This document shows, piece after piece, positions 39,749 through 48,784 of a DNA stretch of 64,000 nt. Made by a program: the position numbers and the translations under genes. Each line of letters starts with the position of its first letter. The first letter of the stretch is position 1. Location: contig NZ_CP160403.1 in assembly GCF_040782645.1 (NCBI RefSeq), positions 7,537,001 through 7,601,000 on the forward strand, written 5' to 3'. The stretch comes from Streptomyces sp. HUAS ZL42 (lineage in GTDB: Bacteria > Actinomycetota > Actinomycetes > Streptomycetales > Streptomycetaceae). Under the pieces are notes generated by a model. It was not told the DNA's origin, did no database searches, and saw nothing but the letters and a program-made list of their open reading frames with translations.

Positions 39749-41280
39749 GCGGGCGCTCCCGGTGGAATGAAAGGCAGTCCTTGCGGCGCGCCGGACTCGA
39801 TGAGCCGCCACAGCGCGTCCGTGTCCGCGTGCTGTTCGATCAGGTCGCCGAGCCGGTCGAGCTGCTCCTCGCGCAGCGCGGCGAAAGAGGTGTCGGCGGC
39901 AGGCACGAAACGGCGGCCCGCGGCGGCCGCCACCTCGCGCAGGAAGGCGCGCCGGAAACCGTCCGACTCCAGCGAGCCGTGCCAGTGCGTGCCCCAGGTC
40001 TGGCCGACGCGGCAGCCGTCGAGGCTGTGTCCGATGTCATCGGAGATGAACGCGGTGCCGCCGTCGATCTCCGCGACCCCGTGATGGATCTCGTACCCCT
40101 CGACCCGCTCGCCGAGGGCCTCGCCGACGGGCCGGGTGAGGGTCTTCTCGCGGGCGAACCGCACCCGCACGGGGAGGACACCGAGTCCGTCCACATGTCC
40201 TCGCCGGCTCTCGACCTCGTCCTCGATGTGCTCGCCGAGGACCTGGAAGCCACCGCAGATGCCGAGGACGGGTCGTCCCTCGGCGCCCCTGCGCTTGATG
40301 GCCTCCGCAAGTCCCCGCTCCCGCAGCCACTCCAGCGCGCGTACGGTCCCCCGGGTCCCCGGGATCACTACGAGGTCGGCGTCGGCAAGCTCCTCCGGCC
40401 GGTCCACGAACCGCACGACGACACCGGGTTCGGCGGCCAGCGCGTCGACATCCGTGAAGTTGGACATCAGCGGGATCGCACACACGGCGACACGGAGCAC
40501 GTCCTCGCCGACGGGCGGGGCGACGTTCGACTCCCGGACCGTCCCGCGCAGGGAGACCCGCAGCCCGTCCTCCTCGTCGATGCCGAGGCCGTGGCGGAAG
40601 GGCAGGACGCCGTACGTCTGCCGTCCCGTGAGCCCGTGCAGCATGTCGAGTCCGGGTTCCAGCAGAGAGACATCCCCCCGGAACTTGTTGACGAGGAACC
40701 CGGCGACGAACTCCTGGTCCTCGGGAGACAGCAGGGCGACGGTCCCGAAGAAGGAGGCGAAGACGCCGCCCCGGTCGATGTCGCCGACGACGAGCACGGG
40801 AAGCCGGGCGTTGCGCGCGATCCCCATGTTCACGATGTCGGTGCGCCGCAGATTGATCTCGGCAGGACTGCCGGCACCCTCACAGATCACCGCGTCATAC
40901 GTGCCCCGCAACTCGGCGAGGCAGTCCAGCACCGTCCCCAGAAGCTTCTGTTGCCGCCCGCCGTGATATCCCCGCGCGCTCAGCTCACCGACTGGCTTCC
41001 CCAGCAGCACGACCTGACTGCTCTGCTCGCCACCGGGCTTGAGCAGCACGGGGTTCATCAACGCGGTCGGCTCGACGCGGCACGCCTGGGCCTGCATGGC
41101 CTGCGCCCGCCCGATCTCGGCGCCCTCCCGTGTCACGAACGAGTTGAGGGACATGTTCTGCGCCTTGAAGGGCGCGACCTTGACACCCTGCCGCACCAGC
41201 CAACGGCAGATCCCGGCGGTGACGACACTCTTGCCGGCGTCGGAGGTGGTACCGGCGACGAGAAGACCCCCGCCGGTCAT
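39745..41280 (-). CDS. cobQ: Cobyric acid synthase
   Basis: Amidates the b, d, e and g side chains of adenosylcobyrinate diamide using glutamine and ATP. 511 residues from the ATG at 41280. The N-terminal dethiobiotin-synthetase-like domain contains VAGTTSDAGKSVVTAG and APFKAQNMSLNSFVT, with ICEGAGSPAEINLR. The C-terminal amidotransferase contains VIPGTRGTVRALEWL, the catalytic Cys in LGICGGFQVLG and the His in GTHWHGSLE. Overlaps cobD and cobN by four bases. Confidence 0.96.
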
Positions 41281-42293
41281 GAGAGGCCCCCCAACTGCTG
41301 TGGGCAGTCGTTCCGCAAGGCGGAACTGGTGGGCACAGCCTGCAGCGCCGGGCGCCTCGCAACCCGCCCCCGCAGCAGCGCACCCGCAGCAGTGACCCCC
41401 CACGCGAGCCAGCCAACCCGCCGCGACAACCGAACAGCCCTCTCGATGTCCCCCACTTGCACAGAACGCCCCTCCCCGTTCAGCACAGGCCGATGCTCCA
41501 CGCGCCCCCCATACGCCAACGTCCCCCCGAGCCGTACCCCGAGCGCCCCCGCGAACGACGCCTCCACAGGCCCGGCATTAGGACTCGGATGCTTCACCGC
41601 ATCGGCACGCCAGGCGCGTGCCGCCCCGCGGGGATCACCTCCGGCGACCGCCGCCAGTGCGGCGGTCAGCCGGGCGCCGGGCCATCCGGCAACATCGTCC
41701 AGCCGCGCGGAGGCCCACCCGAACCTCCGGTACCTGGCCGACTTGTGACCGACCATCGCGTCGAGGGTGTTCACCGCCCGGAAGCCGACCAGGCCCGGCA
41801 CTCCGCCCACCGCCCCCCACACCAGCGCCCCCACCACCGCGTCCGACGTGTTCTCTGCGACGGACTCCACAACCGCGCGGGCGATCCCGTCGGCGTCCAG
41901 GGCCTGGGGATCCCGCCCGCAGAGGTGGGGCAGCCGGGCGCGGGCACCCTCGATGTCCCCGGCCTCCAGCGCACGCCCGATGCCCCGGGCCTCGCGCGCG
42001 AGTGAAGTCCCCCCGACGACGGCCCAGGCGGCGGCGCCGGTGAGCGCGACAAAAGCGGCAGGGGACGTACGGACGGCACGGGCGGCGACGGCGCCGAGGG
42101 CGACGGCGCCACCGGCGCACACAACGGCGTGCAGCGCGCCCCACCCCCGGTGGTCCCGCCACAGCACGCGCTCCACGGCACCCGCGGCCCGCCCGAACGC
42201 GGCGACCGGGTGTCCGCGGCGAGGATCGCCGAGGAGCAGGTCACCGAGGAGGCCGGCGGCGGCGCCGTACGCGAAGACGCGATCGGCACGCAT
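41277..42293 (-). CDS. cobD: Adenosylcobinamide-phosphate synthase (CobD/CbiB)
   Basis: Membrane enzyme attaching the aminopropanol (phosphate) arm to adenosylcobyric acid. 338 residues. Motifs: GDLLLGDPRRGHPVAAFGR at the N-terminus, several hydrophobic helices, AVVESVAENTSDAVVGALVW, VNTLDAMVGHKSARYRRFGW and AVKHPSPNAGPVEASFAGAL. First gene of the operon controlled by the cobalamin riboswitch. The last 20 residues (VPTSSALRNDCPQQL) come from a palindromic repeat that also supplies sequence up to the cobQ start, so the C-terminus is probably extended compared with relatives. Confidence 0.94.
   Translation of the reverse strand: MRADRVFAYGAAAGLLGDLLLGDPRRGHPVAAFGRAAGAVERVLWRDHRGWGALHAVVCAGGAVALGAVAARAVRTSPAAFVALTGAAAWAVVGGTSLAREARGIGRALEAGDIEGARARLPHLCGRDPQALDADGIARAVVESVAENTSDAVVGALVWGAVGGVPGLVGFRAVNTLDAMVGHKSARYRRFGWASARLDDVAGWPGARLTAALAAVAGGDPRGAARAWRADAVKHPSPNAGPVEASFAGALGVRLGGTLAYGGRVEHRPVLNGEGRSVQVGDIERAVRLSRRVGWLAWGVTAAGALLRGRVARRPALQAVPTSSALRNDCPQQLGGLS
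41297..41339. repeat. Streptomyces-type palindromic repeat forming the cobD 3' end
   Basis: Outer arms GCTGTG/CACAGC and inner arms GTTCCGC/GCGGAAC frame an AAG loop, with the direct repeat TGGGCA present on both sides. From memory this GTGCCCACC/GTTCCGC element is widespread between Streptomyces genes. Here it lies in frame in the last codons of cobD. Confidence 0.65.
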
Positions 42294-42394
42294 CGGCTCA
42301 GCCGACCGCTGGATCAGGCAGAGCGCTGGTACTGAACCTCAATCGGCAGCCGAGCATGGCGATATGTCCTCACTCAGGGTGTCCGCGCCCTGGT

Positions 42395-42600
42395 TCGACG
42401 AGACCGGCGGTGAGAGTTCCTGGCTCCCGGGGCTTACTACCCCGGTGACAGTGGCGGGACCGCGCCGGACTCGCACCGGCTTCCTCTCCTGCCGCCGTAC
42501 ATGGCTCCGGCAGTCCACCACGGCCCTGGAAGGGCCGTCAACTTGCCGCTGACCTGCGACGGGAGAGTGTGCTGAGGCCCACACACGGGCCGTCGGTGCC
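42395..42600 (-). promoter_or_regulatory. Cobalamin riboswitch upstream of cobD
   Basis: On the minus strand the leader contains the conserved cobalamin-aptamer core: GGAAGCCGGTGCGAGTCCGG followed directly by CGCGGTCCCGCCACTGTCAC, then a GGGG...CCCC stem, then the B12 box AGCCAGGAACTCTCACCGCC near 42400-42425. These match the family consensus. Transcription runs into cobD, whose ATG is about 100 bases downstream, so high cobalamin should lower expression of the seven-gene operon. The 5' limit is approximate; a terminator of the preceding operon ends at 42611. Confidence 0.93.
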
Positions 42601-42610
42601 GTCACAGAAA

Positions 42611-42648
42611 CCTGGGGTGCGGGACGGCGATCCGTCCCGCACCCCAGG
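42611..42648 (-). terminator. Perfect 17-bp hairpin terminator after the pit operon
   Basis: Arms 42611-42627 and 42632-42648 are exact reverse complements around the loop CGAT. It lies 18 bases past the stop of the small membrane protein gene and just upstream of the riboswitch, insulating the two transcription units. Confidence 0.9.
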
Positions 42649-42665
42649 TGCTGTTGCTGTGCTGG

Positions 42666-42887
42666 TCAGGCGACGATCAGCGAGATCCCGTACGCCACCG
42701 CCCCCGCGCACGCCGCGAAGCAGACGTACGCGCCGGTCATCGCCAGCACGGCCGAGTCGCCCTGCGCGGCGGCCCGTTCGCGGCGCGACAGGCCCGCGAT
42801 GCCGAGGGTGAACAGGGCCACGAGGGCCACGGTGACCACGAGGCTGACGCCGAAGACGGAGCCGAGGGCTGCCCAGTCGATCTTCAT
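42666..42887 (-). CDS. Small two-helix membrane protein linked to Pit
   Basis: 73 residues with two hydrophobic helices (GVSLVVTVALVALFTLG at about 12-30 and AYVCFAACAGAVAYGISLIV at 53-72) joined by a basic loop SRRERAAAQGD. Ribosome site GAAGGAAG precedes the ATG. It follows the phosphate transporter gene by 32 bases and ends at a strong terminator, so it is the second gene of a pit operon. I do not recognise a characterised function. A transporter accessory role is inferred from position only. Confidence 0.8.
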   Translation of the reverse strand: MKIDWAALGSVFGVSLVVTVALVALFTLGIAGLSRRERAAAQGDSAVLAMTGAYVCFAACAGAVAYGISLIVA

Positions 42888-42919
42888 GGTGCTTCTTCCT
42901 TCGTACCCGGTCGGGCGGC

Positions 42920-44158
42920 TCAGACGGCGGCCGGCGGGGTCGCCGGTTCCGTGGTGGCGGTGGGGGCCGGGATCGTGGCGGCCAGGTCCTCGGCGACCGT
43001 GCCCGTCGGGGGGACGGCCACCGCGGCCATCGCCGTGGTCACCACACCGGCCGGCTCGCCGTGGTCGTTGACGTTGCTGTGGTCCACGACCTCGCGGCGG
43101 GAGATCCTCCAGATCGCGGCGCTGGAGGCGACCAGGAAGACGGCGACGACCGCCGTGCCCCAGGAACCGAGGTTCGTCACGGACTCGGCCAGCGCGCCCA
43201 CGAGGGCCGCGGCCGGGAGGGTCAGGCCCCAGGCGACGAACATGCGGGTCGCCGTCGACCAGCGGACCACGCCGCCCTTTCGGCCCAGGCCCGCGCCCAT
43301 CACCGAGCCGGAGACCGAGTGCGTGGTGGAGAGGGAGAAACCGAGGTGGGAGGAGGCCAGGATGACCGTGGCCGCGCTGGTCTGGGCGGCGAAGCCCTGC
43401 TGCGGCTGGAGGTCGGTCAGGCCCTTGCCCATGGTGCGGATGATGCGCCAGCCGCCGAGGTAGGTGCCGAGCGCGATGGCGAGGCCCGCGGAGAGGATGA
43501 CCCAGGTGGGAGGGTCGGAGTCGGGGGCGACGGCGCCGCCGGCGACCAGGGCGAGGGTGATGACGCCCATCGTCTTCTGCGCGTCGTTCGTGCCGTGGGC
43601 GAGGGAGACCAGGCCGGCCGAGGCGATCTGGCCCGCGCGGTAGCCCTTCTCGGCGGCCTTGCCGTCCGCCTTCTTGCCCAGCGTGTAGGAGAAGCGCGTG
43701 GCGAGCATCGCCGCGATGCCCGCGACCAGCGGGGCCGCGATCGCGGGGATCAGGACCTTGGTGACCAGGACGTCACCGTGGACCGCGCCCAGGCCGGCCG
43801 AGGCGATGGTGGCGCCGATCAGACCGCCCATGAGGGCGTGGGAGGAGCTGGAGGGCAGTCCCACCAGCCAGGTCAGCAGGTTCCAGAGGATCGCGCCGAC
43901 CAACGCGGCGAAGATGACCTCGGGACGGATGCCGGTCTCGTCGACGAGACCCTTGGAGATCGTGTTGGCGACCTCGACGGAGAGGAAGGCGCCCACAAGG
44001 TTGAGCACGGCGGACATGGCCACCGCGACCTTGGGCTTGAGTGCACCGGTCGAGATGGTCGTGGCCATCGCGTTGGCGGTGTCGTGGAAACCGTTCGTAA
44101 AATCGAACGCGAGTGCTGTTACCACCACAATCGCGAGGATCAGCGAGAAGTTTTCCAT
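42920..44158 (-). CDS. pit: Low-affinity inorganic phosphate transporter (Pit family)
   Basis: Proton/metal-phosphate symporter, 412 residues, about ten transmembrane helices. The two Pit signature repeats are visible: ALAFDFTNGFHDTANAMATT near the N-terminus and LVSLAHGTNDAQKTMGVITL in the middle. GLPSSSSHALMGGLIGA and LSTTHSVSGSVMGAGLG are the conserved helix ends. A cytoplasmic loop with charged residues (GKKADGKAAEKGYRAG) precedes the second half. A Pho-type box lies 33-70 bases upstream, so expression likely responds to phosphate via PhoP. The small membrane protein gene follows. Confidence 0.95.
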   Translation of the reverse strand: MENFSLILAIVVVTALAFDFTNGFHDTANAMATTISTGALKPKVAVAMSAVLNLVGAFLSVEVANTISKGLVDETGIRPEVIFAALVGAILWNLLTWLVGLPSSSSHALMGGLIGATIASAGLGAVHGDVLVTKVLIPAIAAPLVAGIAAMLATRFSYTLGKKADGKAAEKGYRAGQIASAGLVSLAHGTNDAQKTMGVITLALVAGGAVAPDSDPPTWVILSAGLAIALGTYLGGWRIIRTMGKGLTDLQPQQGFAAQTSAATVILASSHLGFSLSTTHSVSGSVMGAGLGRKGGVVRWSTATRMFVAWGLTLPAAALVGALAESVTNLGSWGTAVVAVFLVASSAAIWRISRREVVDHSNVNDHGEPAGVVTTAMAAVAVPPTGTVAEDLAATIPAPTATTEPATPPAAV

Positions 44159-44190
44159 TTACCCAGGCATTCGTTCGAAGTCATTGGCCG

Positions 44191-44227
44191 GTTGAACGTA
44201 GGTAACCTGGGTGAACGGAAGGTGAAC
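44191..44227 (-). promoter_or_regulatory. Candidate PHO box upstream of pit
   Basis: Read on the minus strand, GTTCACC (44221-44227) is followed exactly 11 bases later by GTTCACC (44210-44216). Two weaker copies then appear: GTTACCT near 44200-44206 and GTTCAAC at 44191-44197. Direct GTTCACC repeats on an 11-base period are the known PhoP-binding signature in Streptomyces. The position just upstream of the pit start fits direct control. Confidence 0.8.
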
Positions 44228-44301
44228 TGGGGCAGGCTTTGTGGTGTCGGAAGGTGTGGGTCGCCGCTCCGTTTGGATTCGACGGCCCCGGCGCCGTACG
44301 G

Positions 44302-45057
44302 CTAGGAGCCCCGGGCGAACTTCTTCAGCTGGGTCGCGGACCCGTTGAAGAGATTCTGGTCACCCGGCAGGCTGCCGCTGTTGTCGTACTGCCAGAACGT
44401 CCAGAACGACCAGCCGGCGGGCAGTGACCCCGCGTTCGCCGACTCGTGGCGGGCGATCCATAACCCGTGGTCCGCGGCGAAGGCCCGGCTGCCCCCGGTG
44501 CACGTGTTCCACCAGTGGGTGGTCGTGTAGATCACCGGACGGCGGCCGGTCAGCCGCTTCACCTCGTCGCTGAAGGACCTGATCCAGCCGACCATGGCCG
44601 CCTTGGTCAGGCCGTAGCAGCCGTGCTTTCTGTCGTACGGGTTGTATTCGATGTCGAGCGCGGGCGGCAGCGTCCAGCCGTCCGAGCTCCACGCGCCCCC
44701 GTTGCGCACGAAGTACGCCGCCTGCGTCCTGCCGGGCGACTTGTTCGGCACCGCGAAGTGGTACGCCCCCCGGATGATGCCCGCGTTGCGGGCGCCGCCG
44801 TACTGCCGGCCGAAGTACGGGTTGCGGTAGGTCGTGGACTCGGTCGCCTTGACGTAGACGAACCTGGCCCCCTTGTCCTTCGCGCTCTGCCAGTCCACGT
44901 CCTTCTGGTGGGACGAGACGTCGTGGCCCTTCGGCGGGCTCGCCGCCGAGGCCGGCAGTCCGGCGAGCGCGGTTCCCGCGACGGTGAGCGCCGCGACGGA
45001 CGCGGCTGCCGCGATGACACGGGTACGGCGAAGGGACGGTTTGCGATCACGGGCCAT
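44302..45057 (-). CDS. Secreted GH25 lysozyme (1,4-beta-N-acetylmuramidase)
   Basis: 251 residues from the ATG at 45057, preceded by a G-rich ribosome site. The signal peptide has a basic start (MARDRKPSLRRTRV), a hydrophobic core and cleavage near PASAASPP. The GH25 domain has KGHDVSSHQKDVDWQSAKDKG with the first catalytic Asp, FVYVKATESTTYRNPYF with the Glu-containing strand, LDIEYNPYD (the DxE catalytic pair) and WTFWQYDNSGSLPG at the end. It cleaves peptidoglycan outside the cell, in wall turnover or attack on other bacteria. Monocistronic. Confidence 0.94.
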   Translation of the reverse strand: MARDRKPSLRRTRVIAAAASVAALTVAGTALAGLPASAASPPKGHDVSSHQKDVDWQSAKDKGARFVYVKATESTTYRNPYFGRQYGGARNAGIIRGAYHFAVPNKSPGRTQAAYFVRNGGAWSSDGWTLPPALDIEYNPYDRKHGCYGLTKAAMVGWIRSFSDEVKRLTGRRPVIYTTTHWWNTCTGGSRAFAADHGLWIARHESANAGSLPAGWSFWTFWQYDNSGSLPGDQNLFNGSATQLKKFARGS

Positions 45058-45267
45058 ATTCCCCCCCGGAATGGCGACGTGCACGACAAATCGCCCCGAG
45101 GCTACTGGAAGATCCGCGAATGCCGGTCGATCTCCGGCCAATCACCTCAAGAGAGTGATGTATCCGTATATGCACTCTGCCGGAGGCGTGCGCTCCGCCC
45201 TACAGTGCCCGCCCCACGGTGCTCGGCCCCGTCGGCGGCCCCGGGTCGTTCCTGGCAGGATCGCCGC

Positions 45268-45921
45268 ATGGCTGAGCAGAACGAGGAGGCGCGCGCCTGG
45301 GAGGCGCTGGTGGCGACCGCCCGACGGACCGTGACCGACGGACTGGTCGTCGGCACCTCCGGCAACGTCTCGGTGCGCGTCGGTGACACCGTGCTGGTCA
45401 CGCCGTCGGGCGTGCCCTACGACCGGCTGACGCCGGACGACGTCACCGGCGTCGATCTCGACGGCAGACAGGTGCTCGGCGCGCTGGTCCCCACCAGCGA
45501 GCTGCCCATGCACCTCGCCGTCTACCGCACCACCGACGCCCGCGCCGTCGTCCACACCCACGCCGTGCACGCGACCGCCGTCTCGACCCTCGTCCCCGAG
45601 CTCCCGACGATCCACTACATGACCGGAGCGCTGGGCGGCCCCGTCCGGGTCGCCGCCTATGCGACGTACGGCACCGACGAGTTGGCCGAGAACATGCTCC
45701 ACGCCCTCGCCGGCCGCACCGGCTGCCTCCTCCAGAACCACGGCACCCTCACCTACGGCGCCTCCCTCGACCAGGCCTACGACCGCACCGCCCAACTGGA
45801 GTGGATGTGCCGGCTGTGGCTGACGGCCTCGTCGGTGCCGGGCCTGACTCCGACGCTGCTGTCCGAGGAGCAGCTCGCGGAGGCGGGGGAGCGGTTGCGG
45901 GGGTACGGGCAGCGAGGGTGA
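45268..45921 (+). CDS. Class II aldolase/adducin-family protein
   Basis: 217 residues, zinc-dependent aldolase fold related to L-fuculose- and rhamnulose-1-phosphate aldolases. Motifs: GTSGNVSVRVGDTVLVTPSG (phosphate and substrate binding), the catalytic/metal region ELPMHLAVYRTTDARAVVHT, AVHATAVSTLVPE with zinc-binding His, and LLQNHGTLTYG with the third His. No sugar operon surrounds it, so the substrate is uncertain. The ATG follows AGGA at a suitable distance. Confidence 0.9.
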   Translation: MAEQNEEARAWEALVATARRTVTDGLVVGTSGNVSVRVGDTVLVTPSGVPYDRLTPDDVTGVDLDGRQVLGALVPTSELPMHLAVYRTTDARAVVHTHAVHATAVSTLVPELPTIHYMTGALGGPVRVAAYATYGTDELAENMLHALAGRTGCLLQNHGTLTYGASLDQAYDRTAQLEWMCRLWLTASSVPGLTPTLLSEEQLAEAGERLRGYGQRG

Positions 45922-46018
45922 ACTCCGGGCCGGTCCCGTGCCGTCCGGCTTCTGCCGCCCCTCACCCGAGGCGGTGCCACCACTGGCCGGTAGGAGGATC
46001 GGCCAGGACACTGGACGG

Positions 46019-47146
46019 GTGCGCACTGTCAAAGCGACGGCCGCCGCCGTCACCGCAGCCCTGGCAGCCGGTGCCGCGGGCATCGCCGCCGGCCGGCTCG
46101 CCAGCGACGCCGCGCTCAGGGCGACACCGGGCCGGCCGCTGCCCACCGAACCCCGCCTCACCGTGCACGGCACGGCCGCCGGCCGGATCACGCTCACCCG
46201 CGACCTGGCCTCCCTGCGCCCCGGTACCTACGGCCTCGCCGGGGACGGCTCCCACGCGGTCGTCGGCGCCGTCCTGGACGCCGCCCCGCACGCCGCCGAC
46301 ACCGTCGTACGCCGCCTGGAACGCGTCACCCACGGCACCCTGAACTCCGGCGACCGGGTCTGGCTCACCCCGAACGTGCACATCGGCAACCCGGCCGCCG
46401 CCCTCGGCCTCGAGTACGCCGACGTCGACGTCCCCGGCGAACTCGGCCCGCTCCCCGCATGGTTCGTGCCCGGCGTCCGGGACACCTGGGTGATCGCGGT
46501 GCACGGCCTGGGCACCACCCGCGAACACGCCCTCAACGTCATGGGGTTCCTGCACCGCCACCGCTTCACGGTGCTCGCCCTCGCCTACCGCGGCGACCTC
46601 GGCGCACCCCGCCCCCCGGACGGCCTCAACCACCTCGGCGACACCGAGTGGCGGGACGTCGACGCGGCGATCCGCTACGCCGTGCGGTACGGCGCCGAGC
46701 GCGTCGTCCTGCACGGCTGGTCCACCGGCGCCACCATGGCCCTGCGCGCCGCCGCCCACTCGCCCCTGCGGGACCGTGTCTCGGGACTCGTCCTCGACTC
46801 CCCGGTCCTCCACTGGGCGAGCACGCTGCGCGCCCTCGCCACCGCCCGCCGCACACCGGGCGCGCTGCTGCCGCTGGCGGTTCGGGCGGCGCAGGGCCGC
46901 ACGGGACTGCACGCCGACCGCACCGACCCCGCCGCCGACCCGGACGGGCTCCGTGTCCCGACCCTGATCTTCCACGGCCCGGGCGACACGGTGGCCCCCT
47001 GGGCGCACTCCCGCCGCCTCGCCGAACGCGGCCGCGGCCTCGTCGCGCTCCACCCGGTCCAGAACGCCCCGCACGGCGCGATGTGGAACGCGGACCCCGA
47101 CGCGTACGAGGAAGCGCTACGGCGCTTTCTGACGCCGCTGATGTGA
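46019..47146 (+). CDS. Membrane-anchored alpha/beta-hydrolase
   Basis: 375 residues from the GTG at 46019. An N-terminal hydrophobic Ala-rich segment (residues 4-30) is a signal anchor. The hydrolase fold starts near residue 140: WVIAVHGLGTTREHALNVMG (oxyanion region), nucleophile elbow LHGWSTGATMAL with catalytic Ser, LVLDSPVL, IFHGPGDTVAPW with the acid and a terminal His in NAPHGAMWNAD. It resembles extracytoplasmic Streptomyces esterase or peptidase-like proteins of unknown substrate. Stands 97 bases after the aldolase gene. Confidence 0.87.
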   Translation: MRTVKATAAAVTAALAAGAAGIAAGRLASDAALRATPGRPLPTEPRLTVHGTAAGRITLTRDLASLRPGTYGLAGDGSHAVVGAVLDAAPHAADTVVRRLERVTHGTLNSGDRVWLTPNVHIGNPAAALGLEYADVDVPGELGPLPAWFVPGVRDTWVIAVHGLGTTREHALNVMGFLHRHRFTVLALAYRGDLGAPRPPDGLNHLGDTEWRDVDAAIRYAVRYGAERVVLHGWSTGATMALRAAAHSPLRDRVSGLVLDSPVLHWASTLRALATARRTPGALLPLAVRAAQGRTGLHADRTDPAADPDGLRVPTLIFHGPGDTVAPWAHSRRLAERGRGLVALHPVQNAPHGAMWNADPDAYEEALRRFLTPLM

Positions 47147-47347
47147 GACGGGCGGCGCCGCAACCGCCCCGCCGCACGCCCCCCGCACCACCCCCTTCCA
47201 CACCGGTCGCCCCTATTCCGTTTAAGGCCGTACCACTGGCTTGATCTCGGCCCCGAGCCGCCCGCAGGGCCCCGTGCGTTGGCCATCCCGTCGCCCCCCG
47301 TGACATTCCGTTTGGGTTTTCGGACCGTCAACCGGAAGACTGCACCC

Positions 47348-48778
47348 GTGACGTCCCGTATCCCGCGCGACTCCAGGCTTCGACTCGTCCGCCCGCGACC
47401 CCTGGCCGCCGCCCCCAGAGCTGTGAACCAGCGGCGCCAACGCCGCCCCGCGCCCCGCCCTCCGGAGGGCACACCGGCCCCCGCGGAGCTGGCCAGAATG
47501 GCGCGCTCCGGTCTGGCCGCCGCGGCCCGCGTCGCGCACTGGGCCGACGCCGCCCTCGGCCCCGGCCGCGACGGCGCCACCGCCGACGGCAAGGCCACCC
47601 TCTCCGACGCGAGCGCCGAACGGGCCGCCCGCGACCTGGGCCTGACCGCCACTCAGGTCCGCGCCGACTGGGACACCGCCCGCCTCGCCGGCCTCGTCGA
47701 GGTGCACGGCGACAGCGCCCGCCCCGGCTGGCGACTGCGCGCGTGGGACCGCGACGACAGCGCCGTACTGCGCGGCTGGGTCGCCCTCTTCGACGCCTGG
47801 TCGCTCGCCCACCCGGAAGCCGCCGACCACGAGCCCGCCGCCGTCGCCGAGGTCGTCTCGGCCATGCCCCAGGTGCTCTCGTTCCTCCAGCTGTCCGCCG
47901 GTCCCGTCCCCGTGGAGCAGCTCCTCGACCTGCTGCGGCAGCGGGTCACGGAACTGCGCACCGAGCGCTGCGAGATCCCGTACGGCCCCCAGCCCGTGAC
48001 GACGGAGGCCGTCGCGCCCTCCCTCGTCGCCGAACCGGCCGAGTCGGCGACCGGCACCGCGCTCGCCCCCCTCCTCGACTGGGCCCTGCACGCGCTCGCC
48101 TCCGTCGGCGCCCTCACCTACGGGGACGGGCAGGCCACGCTCACCCCGCTCGGCAGCTGGGCGGTCTGGGTCAAGCTGGAGCAGATCTGCGTCGCCGCGC
48201 AGAGCCCCGCGGGGAACATCGAGCAGGCCGCCGAGGACATGCTCCGCGGCTGCGCCCAGCTGCGCCCCAACGCGGCCCGCGCCGAGTACCGCGCCTGGCT
48301 CGCCGCCCGCCCCGTCGGCAGCGCCGTCACCGAACTGCTCGACGCCGCCCGCGGCGAGGACGCCCTGCTGCGCGGCCTCGCCTTCGAGGCGCTGCGCGTC
48401 GTCGGCGCACCCGCCGAGCCCGACGTCCGCGCCGTCGTCGACGAGCCGGCGCTGCGCCCGTACGCCCTGCTGTGGCTGGCCGAGCACGACGGAGTCGACC
48501 CCGAGGACGCGCACGAGGTCCTCACCCGTGAAGAGGCCACGTGGCTGTGGGTGGACACCGCCGCGGCCGTCGCCGACCACGGCGAGGCCCCCATGCTCGT
48601 ACGGCACCTGGAGTCCGCGCTGCAGCCCACCGTCCCCGCGCTGCTCGACGAGGTGCGCACCGTAGGCCACCCCCGCACCGTGCAGGTCCTGGTCGCCCTC
48701 GCCGCCGCCCACCCCGACCCCGCCCTGGCCAAGGCCGTACGCCGGGCGGCCTTCCAGGTGCACACCGGAGGCGTGTAG
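47348..48778 (+). CDS. Conserved actinobacterial protein of unknown function
   Basis: 476 residues from the GTG at 47348, with GGAAG upstream; a further upstream ATG at 47279 lacks coding character. The first 45 residues are basic. Residues about 80-140 resemble a winged-helix region (SDASAERAARDLGLTATQVR, LAGLVEVHGDSARPGWRLRAW). The rest is helical and rich in Ala and acidic residues (VLSFLQLSAGPVPVEQLLDL, DWALHALASVGALTYGDG, AAEDMLRGCAQLRPNAAR). Repeated helical hairpins in the last third (residues 330-470) look like HEAT-type packing. I do not recognise the family. Standalone gene convergent with the VOC gene. Confidence 0.8.
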   Translation: MTSRIPRDSRLRLVRPRPLAAAPRAVNQRRQRRPAPRPPEGTPAPAELARMARSGLAAAARVAHWADAALGPGRDGATADGKATLSDASAERAARDLGLTATQVRADWDTARLAGLVEVHGDSARPGWRLRAWDRDDSAVLRGWVALFDAWSLAHPEAADHEPAAVAEVVSAMPQVLSFLQLSAGPVPVEQLLDLLRQRVTELRTERCEIPYGPQPVTTEAVAPSLVAEPAESATGTALAPLLDWALHALASVGALTYGDGQATLTPLGSWAVWVKLEQICVAAQSPAGNIEQAAEDMLRGCAQLRPNAARAEYRAWLAARPVGSAVTELLDAARGEDALLRGLAFEALRVVGAPAEPDVRAVVDEPALRPYALLWLAEHDGVDPEDAHEVLTREEATWLWVDTAAAVADHGEAPMLVRHLESALQPTVPALLDEVRTVGHPRTVQVLVALAAAHPDPALAKAVRRAAFQVHTGGV

Positions 48779-48784
48779 GAGCGG

